Assembly: GCF_023520895.1 (NCBI RefSeq)
Contig: NZ_CP026029.1
Location: forward strand, 4,402,001 to 4,466,000
Length of the DNA: 64,000 bases
Reading direction: 5' to 3'
From: Paenibacillus sp. PK3_47
GTDB taxonomy: Bacteria > Bacillota > Bacilli > Paenibacillales > Paenibacillaceae
This document shows, piece after piece, positions 56,985 through 64,000 of the stretch. The position numbers were made by a program, and so were the translations under genes. The notes below the pieces were generated by a model, which saw only the letters and a list, made by a program, of their open reading frames with translations, made no database searches and was not told the origin of the DNA. Position 1 is the stretch's first letter; every line of letters starts with the position of its first letter.

Positions 56985-58034
56985 ATGATTCAAGTTCAAG
57001 CACGCGCCACATTCAGTCAGGAAGGTCCGTTCAAACTGACAACGATCGAACGCCGCGATCTCCAGCCGCATGATGTGCTGATTGAAATTAAATTCGCCGG
57101 GATCTGCCACTCTGATATTCATACTGCACACGGGGAGTGGGGACCTGTCCAATATCCGCTTGTTCCCGGACATGAGATTGCCGGATTTGTCAGCCAGGTA
57201 GGTTCAGAGGTTACCAAATATGCCGTTGGCGACCGGGTAGGGGTGGGCTGCATGGTCGACTCCTGCCGCGAATGCGACAGCTGCCGTAAGGGAGAGGAGC
57301 AGTACTGCCATAAAGGGAATACCGGAACCTACGGTTCGATCGACAGATACGGCCACTTTACCCAAGGCGGATATTCCACTCATATCGTCGTAACCGAAGA
57401 TTTCGTAGTCCGGATTCCTGACAGTATTCCGCTGGACAAGGCTGCACCGCTGCTGTGTGCCGGAATTACAACGTACTCGCCGCTGAACCATTGGGGAGCA
57501 GGTCCTGGTAAAAAAGTAGCCGTAGTAGGGCTTGGCGGACTTGGGCACATGGCTGTAAAAATTGCTCATGCGATGGGAGCAGAGGTTACTGTACTATCCC
57601 AGACCCTGAAGAAGAAAGAGGATGGACTTCAGCTTGGTGCGGATGCCTATTATGCTACAAGCGATCCGGAAACCTTTAAGCAGCTTGCGGGTTCCTTCGA
57701 TCTTATCGTAAACACGGTAAGCGCACAGATTGATATCAATGCCTATCTCTCACTCCTCGCGCTTGACGGAACATTGGTCAACGTCGGTGCACCTGCTGAT
57801 CCGCTGGCGGTGAATGTATTCTCGCTGCTCGGCCAGCGCCGCTCGTTTGCCGGCTCGATGATCGGCGGCATCCGCGAAACGCAGGAAATGCTCGATTTCT
57901 GCGCGGAACACAATATCGCTTCTGAAATTGAAGTCATTTCTGCCAATCAGATTGATGAAGCCTGGGAGCGGGTGCTCGCCTCAGACGTCCGTTACCGGTT
58001 CGTCATTGATATCAGTACGATGGAGCAGGAGTAA
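56985..58034 (+). CDS. adhA: Zinc-dependent alcohol dehydrogenase AdhA
   Basis: 349 residues, RBS CAGGAGGT. Catalytic zinc ligands Cys41 (GICHSD) and His63-Glu64 (PGHEIAG), structural zinc Cys94, 97, 100 and 108, and Rossmann motif GLGGLG ([17 protein letters not shown]). The wording is very close to Bacillus AdhA, an NADP-type enzyme that reduces aldehydes. Under control of the divergent MerR protein it would detoxify formaldehyde, methylglyoxal or similar aldehydes. Confidence 0.93.
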   Translation: MIQVQARATFSQEGPFKLTTIERRDLQPHDVLIEIKFAGICHSDIHTAHGEWGPVQYPLVPGHEIAGFVSQVGSEVTKYAVGDRVGVGCMVDSCRECDSCRKGEEQYCHKGNTGTYGSIDRYGHFTQGGYSTHIVVTEDFVVRIPDSIPLDKAAPLLCAGITTYSPLNHWGAGPGKKVAVVGLGGLGHMAVKIAHAMGAEVTVLSQTLKKKEDGLQLGADAYYATSDPETFKQLAGSFDLIVNTVSAQIDINAYLSLLALDGTLVNVGAPADPLAVNVFSLLGQRRSFAGSMIGGIRETQEMLDFCAEHNIASEIEVISANQIDEAWERVLASDVRYRFVIDISTMEQE

Positions 58035-58087
58035 CCGTTTTCTTTTCCTGGTATAGCGCACTAAATTATCTATAGTTTCTTATCATA

Positions 58088-58096
58088 TGTTATAAT
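58088..58096 (+). promoter_or_regulatory. Extended -10 promoter of HesB-like gene
   Basis: TG-T-TATAAT at 58088-58096, about 44 bases before start 58140; the -35 region is weak. Confidence 0.55.
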
Positions 58097-58139
58097 GGAC
58101 TTCTTACTGCAAATTAAGAAGAATAGAGGTCGCCAGAGG

Positions 58140-58439
58140 ATGAAATGTAAAATTAACCGTAATGCAGCTAAAGTTCTAAAAGATATGCTGAACACTCCGG
58201 AAGCGGAAGGCAAGAAAATCCGCGTAATCATTACCCAGAACCACGGAAACCACGGTCATTATGATGTGACTCTGGATACGCCGACAGAACATGATGAAAT
58301 TGTCGCTACAGACAAGGACATCGAGGTACTGCTCGATACACGCGAGCCGCTGCTGGACGGCGTATGGATTCAGTATTTCTACGTGCCTCAGGAAGGCTTC
58401 TTCATCACGAATCCTTCTACCGGATTTCTTGAGAAGTAA
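58140..58439 (+). CDS. HesB/IscA-like (YneR-type) small protein without cluster cysteines
   Basis: 99 residues from ATG 58140, with AGAGG about ten bases upstream (an in-frame start at 58095 overlaps the promoter). The fold pattern (AAKVLKDMLNTPEAEGKKIRVII … DVTLDTPTEHDEIVATDKDIEVLLDTREPLLDGVWIQYF) matches HesB-like proteins. The three Cys of IscA that bind Fe-S are absent; the only Cys is residue 3. So it belongs to the non-cluster HesB-like group, function unknown. Monocistronic with its own terminator. Confidence 0.75.
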   Translation: MKCKINRNAAKVLKDMLNTPEAEGKKIRVIITQNHGNHGHYDVTLDTPTEHDEIVATDKDIEVLLDTREPLLDGVWIQYFYVPQEGFFITNPSTGFLEK

Positions 58440-58458
58440 GCAGCTGCATAATATGTAA

Positions 58459-58495
58459 AAGAGTTCAGCCTGTAATGGGCTGGACTCTTTTTTTT
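58459..58495 (+). terminator. Terminator after HesB-like gene
   Basis: Stem AAGAGTTCAGCC/GGCTGGACTCTT (one G-T pair) followed by TTTTTT. Confidence 0.88.
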
Positions 58496-58710
58496 GTAAT
58501 CCGAAAAGCCGGAGTCATCGCCAATTGCTCTCTATTTCCGGTATAGCGCTTTCAAATTCTTTAATAACCTACATATGAAGCTTAAAAAACTGCATTTATT
58601 ACCCGGTGCAGGTATTGATAAGCTTAGTTGGGAGACGGCCTCTCGTAATGATTGCAATGCTTCTTAATCAATGTATGTACTGAAGGCGTTAGCTTAGGAG
58701 GAGAGCGGGC

Positions 58711-61520
58711 GTGAAAAAGCAGCTGAGGCGTAATTTATCGTTACTGTTATGTATGTGTATGGCATTATCATCTCTTTTTACGGGATCAGCAAGGAAGGCA
58801 AGTGCGGCGGCGGAGGAGATTTTTCCGGCTGCAGAGGATGTCTTTGTATCCAACTTCAGCGGGCAGGGAAACAGCCTGGGAACGAGTCTGAATATAGCCA
58901 AGCTGATCTTTGGCAAATCGCGGCACGCATATCTGAAGTTTGATTTATCTTCAATTGATACCAGCAAATATGATATTGAAGAGATGAGCATGACGCTCAG
59001 CTTCAGGAAATCCCATTCGCCTAACGAGCTCATATTTACGGAATCTGAATCTGTCCTGCGGGATACCGGCGCCGAATGGACGGTAACCAATGTTACTTAC
59101 AATAACCGCCCTCTTGAAATGCCCGGTTCCCCGGTCGTAACCCGGCAAGTGCTCTCCGGCGGCGAAGAGAATCTTAACGTTGACCTTTCCCCGATTTTCC
59201 GCAATGCACTCCGTAATGGGAGGAAAACGGTGACTCTTCACCTTACGACAGCGAAAGTGGAAGACAGCACGGTAAGCGCCAGCGAATTATATTCCTCCAG
59301 AAATACTTCCGGCCACCGGGGCCCATCCTTGACGGTTACACTCGGAGATCCGGCTGTCAACGACGGAGCAGACAGAACTTTGCTTCATGCGCTGATCGCC
59401 AAGGCCAACCAATTATTTGAAACCGATTACACGGAAGGAAGCTGGGCAGTGCTTCTATCAGCACTCCGGACTGCCAAGGAATTGAGTATGAATCCGGCAG
59501 CACAGTCTGAGATTGATCAAGCCGCCTTAACACTGCAGACTGCAATGAACAGCCTTGCGGAGGCGGAGCTCCCGTCCAGAATTGCCGGTCCTGACATGGG
59601 TAACTATTATAACAACAGCAGCACCGCTGCCCTGATTATGAAAATGAAAAACGGATCGGGCCAATATGTTAAGGTGGACCCGGTTACTGAAAAGCTGTCG
59701 CTTACGGCAAGCGCTGCCGAGGCATCTGCGTTCGCACTGTATGTGCTGGATTATTTTGCAGCTGCAGGTCATCAAGAACCGGAGGCGGGAGCGACCAGAA
59801 CGGCTTATTCTATTAAATCGCTGGATAATAATAAATATCTGACGATTCAGAATTATTTTACGGCAGAAGAATTTCTGGCCAATACGCACCGCTATTTCAA
59901 TATCTTAAACGGTGCACCAAGTGGCACCAGCACGGAGAGAACTTTCGAGATCAAGGCATCGGCGGAGGTCCCCGGCTGGAACGAGCGGTTCTATGTCGAC
60001 CATTATTTGAATTCAGGATACTATCAGATCTGGTCACACTTATCCACGATGAGAGATGACAGCAACTTTAGCCGATATCATGTGAGGATGACCGGCGACT
60101 CGATGCAGAGCAGCGGAATCGCTTCGGAGAACAGCGCATACAAATTTTATTTCGAAGCCATCACAGGCAGGGATGAGCTGGAAATCAGCCAGGAGATTTC
60201 GGGAGATGATGCAAGGCTGTTCTGGAAAGCCGTGAACGGGGATACCAATCCGGCAAATTACAAGGTCAACGGCACGGCAGCTCAGGCAGTCTATTCCGAA
60301 GGCATGATGCAGCTGTTCATTCCCGGTTTAAAGTCCGGAATCCATAAATATACGCTGGAATATAACGGCGGCGGTTACCATACTTCGGCGGAGGTGAAGG
60401 TCCGGATCTTTAACCATCCCGGAATTTTGCTGACGATGGATGACCTGGAGAGAATGAAGAGCCGGGTGCAGGCCAAGCAGGAGCCTTGGTATTCAGATTA
60501 CATGCGGATGCTTAACACCGTTTCCTATAATGTAGCTGATTCTGACTACCAGAACACCGTATTCCCAAATGTCGGTCGCGGCGGAGCCCCCTCGGATTCA
60601 GGCAATATCGGCTATTTTGAAAAAGGGGGCAATGCCGCCTAATTTCATGCTCTGCAGTGGGTGATTACCAGGGATAATCAATACGCTGCAAAGTCTGCAG
60701 GCATTCTTGCGGAATGGGCAAAGACACTCAAAGTGATAGACGGCCGGGACAGAATCCTGGGAGCGGGCATTAACGCGTATAAATATGCCAGTGCGGCAGA
60801 GATTCTCCGTTATTATGGCGGCGGCTACAGCGGCTACAGTGAGGCGGACTTCACAGCATTACAGGATATGATGCTTAATGTGGTATACCCGGTGATTCAG
60901 GATGCCGCCGTGCCAATGCTCGCAAACGGTAACTGGGACGCTGCTGCCATGATATTTATAACAGCAGTCAGTTCTATGATGTGTCCTCCGAGCATTGGGC
61001 AGCAAAAGATATTGCCTTTACGTCATCACGCAGGTTGCTCGAGGGGACAGGCGAAGGTATGTTCAACCCCGGGGCATCCATGACGCGGGCGATGTTCACC
61101 CGGATACTTGCCAACCTGGAGGGGATAGATCACACCAGCGATAAGAAGTCACTGTATTCGGACGTGCCGGATGGACAGTGGTATACCGCAGCGGTGAATT
61201 GGGCAGGCGCTAGCGGAATTATTAACGGAACGGGGCAGGGAAGGTTCGCTCCGGATGAGCGGATTACGCGTGAGCAAATGGCGGTTATGCTGTACAATTA
61301 CGCGGTAAGCAAAGGCTATAAGCTGCCGGGAATAACAGTTGTCTCTTTTGCCGATAACGGAGATATCAGTCCATGGGCCAGAGAAGCTGCAGCAAGAATA
61401 ACGGCGGCAGGCACTCTGACCGGCAAGCCGGGCGGCTATTTTGATCCGCGAAGTTACGCCACCCGCGCAGAGGCTGCGGCATTGTTCGCAAGATTCATCC
61501 GCGCGGCAAGTTCAAGCTAA
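58711..61520 (+). pseudogene. Broken SLH-anchored polysaccharide lyase (CBM96-FIVAR-alginate-lyase-SLH)
   Basis: Starts as a normal secreted protein: RBS AGGAGGAG, GTG 58711, signal peptide to about residue 33. Then a DNRLRE/CBM96-like domain (ROI 58800-59350), a FIVAR helical module (LLHALIAKANQLFETDYTEGSWAVLLSALRTAKEL, about 59380-59560), a ricin-like region, and the start of an alginate/heparinase-type lyase (HPGILLTMDDLERMKSRV). At 60640-60642 a TAA interrupts the frame where Tyr is expected (NAA*FHALQWVITRDN); the same frame then continues to about 60955. There the text jumps into frame 3 in the middle of an SLH motif (FYDVSSEHWAAKDIAF), so most of the lyase domain is deleted. Three SLH motifs run to the stop at 61518-61520. 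Fragments might still be translated, but the enzyme is dead. Confidence 0.82.
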
Positions 61521-61529
61521 TATAATGGA

Positions 61530-61626
61530 TCAGCCATAATCAATTTAATTGATTATGGCCTGAGACTTGGAATCTTGTTAAGGATGGTTCAGGCTGTCGG
61601 GAAATGTATCGACAGCCTTATTTTTG
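61530..61626 (+). terminator. Palindrome and terminator after the broken lyase gene
   Basis: A GCCATAATCAAT/ATTGATTATGGC palindrome near 61531-61558, then a stem AGGCTGTCG (61591-61599)/CGACAGCCT (61610-61618) with TTATTTTT. Confidence 0.75.
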
Positions 61627-61710
61627 TGATTTAGTTTTCATATGGCACTGTGCTAACTATTGCCGACTTCAGCCTATCGCCTCACGCACACCACTTGGTA
61701 TTACTGATGC

Positions 61711-61893
61711 TAACGGACGTCAGATCCGTTATTTTGCACTGGAGGTGTGTTTTGAAATCCTAACGGACCCTAGGTCCGTTATTTTATCCGAATGGGCATC
61801 ATTTCTCCAACATTTGGCTGAATAAGGGAACTACGGTCTGTTAGCGGGGGAAGCGGGGCGATTTCCGGCAAATAACGGATGCTGAGTCCGTTA
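61711..61893. repeat. Three copies of a 21-bp hairpin repeat (TAACGGA-N7-TCCGTTA)
   Basis: Copies at 61711-61731, 61761-61781 and 61873-61893. Each has exact 7-base arms and a 7-base centre that differs in every copy. ATTTT follows copies 1 and 2; AAAT precedes copy 3, so it is inverted. No gene overlaps. Confidence 0.85.
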
Positions 61894-61928
61894 GGGAGAG
61901 GATGGAAAGGGGGATATAATTAAAAGGA

Positions 61929-61997
61929 AAATCTGCAGGCGGGCAGCGGCCGGAAGTCCAAACATTCTCTGCAGCCACGACAATTTCAATAGAAAAT
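61929..61997. repeat. Partial copy of the 32454-32561 interspersed element
   Basis: AATCTGCAGGCGGGCAGCGG… through GGAAGTCCAAACATTCTCT and a diverged CACGAC…CAATAGAAAA flank match the right end and flank of the element at 32528-32598. The left half is absent. Confidence 0.75.
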
Positions 61998-62027
61998 TAT
62001 TAGTTCAATCTATATAGGACCTCTCAA

Positions 62028-62056
62028 TTGACAGCCCCCCAACCTGTACCTATAAT
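62028..62056 (+). promoter_or_regulatory. Consensus sigma-A promoter upstream of fourth YesN gene
   Basis: Perfect TTGACA (62028-62033), 17-base spacer, perfect TATAAT (62051-62056). Predicted start near 62063, leaving a leader of about 118 bases before ATG 62181. Confidence 0.88.
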
Positions 62057-62111
62057 GTAATTCATGATATGAAAGCTGTTTCATTCAAGGACAGATGAAT
62101 CGGTACATCAG

Positions 62112-62152
62112 ATGGAACCCCTTTAACCAAGCGGGGTTTCATTTTGTTTTTT
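62112..62152 (+). terminator. Leader terminator (candidate attenuator) before fourth YesN gene
   Basis: 10-bp stem ATGGAACCCC/GGGGTTTCAT (one G-T pair) followed by TTTTGTTTTTT, located 29 bases before the start. The 8-mer GTTTCATT occurs in the 3' arm and also upstream at about 62078-62085, so an alternative antiterminator pairing is possible. Confidence 0.75.
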
Positions 62153-62180
62153 AACGCATTTTCAATCCAAAGGAGAAGCC

Positions 62181-63719
62181 ATGGACACATTATGCAGAAT
62201 ACTGGTGGTGGATGATGAAATGCTGGTGCGGCAGGGCATTATCCATCTGCTGGACTGGGAAGGGGAAGGCTTTCATATTGCCGGTGAGGCAACGAACGGC
62301 CGGGAAGCTTTTGAACTGATTGAGTCACAGCGGCCCCATATCATTCTTACGGATATTGTCATGCCCGTAATGGACGGGGAGGAGCTCATCCGGCTTGTAA
62401 AGAGCATGTATCCGGAGATTGAAGTCATCGTGCTCAGCAGCTTCAGTGAATTTGAATATGTGCGGGCGACCTTCCAGAGCGGAGTGGCCGATTATATCCT
62501 GAAGCCGAGGCTTGAGGCGGCGTCGCTGCTGTCAGTGCTGAAAAAGACGGCGCAGCGGATTCCCGGGCTGCAGCATTTTGACTGGAGAAGCGGCAAGCGG
62601 CAGTCTGCGGATTATATCCTGGATAAGCTGATCTCCGGTTATCCGGTAGAATACGACAAGGCCGTGCTGGAGGAACTGTTTCCGTTCCCGGGCTTCGCCC
62701 TGCTGGTTGCCGAGACAGGTGAAGATCCGGGGGGCATCAGCCGCAAAGAAGAGTGGCTGGAGAACAGCATCCACTCCCTGATGCAGAGCAGCGGCAGCCG
62801 GTTCGCCATTCGCCTGCTCTCACCGTTGGACGGGCATGTCCGGCTGCTGTTCAATCTCGCGGAAGACGGGCGGGAGGCATTGATTTCGCTGGCAGACCAG
62901 GTATTCTCAGCCGGAATCCGGGCCCATATGTTCCAGAGCCTTGCGCTCAGCAGGAACTTCACGGATCTGAGTGACCTGCATACCGTCTATTCCGAGGATC
63001 TGATGAGACTGCTGGACCGCCGGTTTTTCCTGCCGGAGCGCTGTCTGCTGGCGGATAGCGGTGAAGATGGGCGGCCCGGGCCGGCTTTTGACCAGGAGGC
63101 TTTCGGGGCGGAGCTGAACCGGCAGGAATTTGATCTCGCTTTTGGCCGCTTAAGCGCTTATGTCGCATCCATGTCCGGCCGCCGGGATACCGGAGTATCC
63201 GGGTTCAAATCGTTCCTGTGCCACAGCATGTTCCAGATCATCGGCATGCTGCTGCATTACCATTATGAAGCCCGTTCCCTGGATGACAGCAAGTATGAAT
63301 ACTTCCGTTCCATTCATGAGGCCCGCCATATCGGCGAGACGGAGGCGCGGCTTGAGCAGTTTTTACAGGATGCTACGGAATGTGTCATGAAGAACCGGGG
63401 AGGCACGCCTGCCCTAACCAAAATCCTGCAGTATATCGACGAGCATTATTCCCGCCAGCTGACGCTGACCGAGGTCGCCAAGGAGTTTCATTTTAATCCG
63501 TCCTATCTGTCCAACTATTTTGCCCTGCATAACAAAGAGGGCTTTAACGAATATTTAAACCGGGTACGGATCAACAAGGCCTGTCTGCTGCTAAAAGAAA
63601 ACCCGGGTCTGTCGATTTCCGAGATCGGCAGCCAGGTCGGATACTCGGACCACAGCTATTTCACCAGAGTGTTCCGCAAGCTGATGGCAATCTCGCCCAG
63701 CCAGTACCGGAAAGGATAA
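62181..63719 (+). CDS. Response regulator, YesN/AraC type
   Basis: 512 residues, RBS AAAGGAG. Receiver: VDDEMLVRQG, Asp58 in TDIVMPVMDG, and ILKPRLEAASLL. AraC DNA-binding domain at the end: VAKEFHFNPSYLSNYFALHNKEGF … FTRVFRKLMAISPSQYRKG. In this fourth pair the regulator gene comes first and the kinase follows, reverse to the other three loci. Transporter or enzyme genes probably lie beyond the window. Confidence 0.92.
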   Translation: MDTLCRILVVDDEMLVRQGIIHLLDWEGEGFHIAGEATNGREAFELIESQRPHIILTDIVMPVMDGEELIRLVKSMYPEIEVIVLSSFSEFEYVRATFQSGVADYILKPRLEAASLLSVLKKTAQRIPGLQHFDWRSGKRQSADYILDKLISGYPVEYDKAVLEELFPFPGFALLVAETGEDPGGISRKEEWLENSIHSLMQSSGSRFAIRLLSPLDGHVRLLFNLAEDGREALISLADQVFSAGIRAHMFQSLALSRNFTDLSDLHTVYSEDLMRLLDRRFFLPERCLLADSGEDGRPGPAFDQEAFGAELNRQEFDLAFGRLSAYVASMSGRRDTGVSGFKSFLCHSMFQIIGMLLHYHYEARSLDDSKYEYFRSIHEARHIGETEARLEQFLQDATECVMKNRGGTPALTKILQYIDEHYSRQLTLTEVAKEFHFNPSYLSNYFALHNKEGFNEYLNRVRINKACLLLKENPGLSISEIGSQVGYSDHSYFTRVFRKLMAISPSQYRKG

Positions 63720-63740
63720 TTCAGCGGGAAGGGGTCCGAA

Positions 63741-64000
63741 ATGGGACTGATGGAGAAATGGCTTGGAAAGCTTAGAGACCAGAGCCTGTTCAGCAAAATT
63801 TTTGTAGTCATGGTGATCAGCATTGTGCTCGTGACCGTTCTGATTACCGGGGTAACCGTTCAGCTGTCACAGCAGCTGTTCGTACAGACCTTCAGCATCA
63901 CCAACTCCAAGATTATTGACCAGATCAAGAGCGGATTGGATAATTCACATTACACAGCCGTCAATACCGCAATTAATGTCGGGCAGAGCGGGGTGATCCG
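63741..64000 (+). CDS. Sensor histidine kinase, N-terminal part (3' end outside window)
   Basis: ATG 63741, with GGGAAGGGG about ten bases upstream, 22 bases after the regulator gene. The 86 codons visible encode MGLMEKWLGKLRDQ, then a membrane helix (FVVMVISIVLVTVLITGVTV) and the start of an extracytoplasmic sensor region. This matches the N-terminus of YesM-type kinases and the pairing with the regulator before it. Confidence 0.75.
   Translation, partial: MGLMEKWLGKLRDQSLFSKIFVVMVISIVLVTVLITGVTVQLSQQLFVQTFSITNSKIIDQIKSGLDNSHYTAVNTAINVGQSGVI

Noticed and set aside
60661..61083. Separate gene starting at GTG 60661
   Set aside because: It is in the same frame as the preceding reading frame across a single TAA and continues its lyase domain, so it is part of the pseudogene.

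Overview
The window looks like a chromosome segment of a Paenibacillus-type member of the Bacillales. Evidence: repeated YesM/YesN two-component pairs beside LplB/LplC-type sugar ABC transporters without their own ATPase, several large S-layer-homology (SLH) surface proteins, GGAGG ribosome binding sites and sigma-A-like promoters. No rRNA, tRNA, insertion sequence, prophage or CRISPR array was seen.

Layout. (1) 1-7890: the 3' end of a nonribosomal peptide synthetase (A-PCP-terminal reductase), then a methyltransferase, an MMPL exporter, an MFS exporter and an alpha/beta hydrolase whose nucleophile serine is replaced by glutamate. The genes are tightly packed and end at a terminator: the export end of a peptide-aldehyde or peptide-alcohol cluster. 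(2) 8012-9202: minus-strand hydrolase fused to a DUF3237-like domain. (3) 9366-17902: sensor kinase, AraC-type regulator, binding protein, two permeases and a GH43 enzyme, suggesting use of xylan/arabinan-type oligosaccharides. (4) 18059-21660: TetR regulator, two aldo/keto reductases (the second AT-rich), and a frameshifted small gene followed by a probable immunity-type gene. (5) 21676-26066: YitT protein with a terminator in its leader; a GH28-like enzyme coupled to a YczE-type membrane protein; then a 5 x 51-bp tandem repeat. (6) 26648-40005: GH2 enzyme, YesMN pair, ABC transporter, and an SLH-anchored GH53 galactanase with CBM61-like modules, a coherent pectic beta-1,4-galactan locus. (7) 40187-47231: a third YesMN pair and ABC transporter without an enzyme. 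(8) 47232-51199: a 13 x 52-bp hairpin tandem repeat, a decayed AraC gene, a small hydrophilic protein, an XRE-methyltransferase fusion and a second YitT protein. (9) 51401-58439: SLH/beta-propeller surface protein, MerR regulator with a spermidine-synthase-like gene, divergent AdhA with a textbook MerR-type promoter, and a HesB/IscA-like small protein. (10) 58711-61520: a broken SLH-anchored polysaccharide-lyase gene. (11) 61521-64000: hairpin repeats, a consensus promoter with a leader terminator, then a fourth YesN regulator and the start of its kinase.

How the genes work together: most of the window senses, imports and degrades plant cell-wall glycans. Kinases sense extracellular ligand, AraC regulators switch on neighbouring transporters, secreted or SLH-anchored enzymes cut polymers, and cytosolic GH2/GH28/GH43 enzymes finish the imported pieces. 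Energy for the transporters must come from an MsmX-type ATPase encoded elsewhere. Among the less explained signals are the two tandem arrays, an interspersed 108-bp palindromic element, a 21-bp hairpin family, two leader terminators and the serine-less hydrolase at the end of the NRPS operon. All functional assignments come from motif reading, without database searches.
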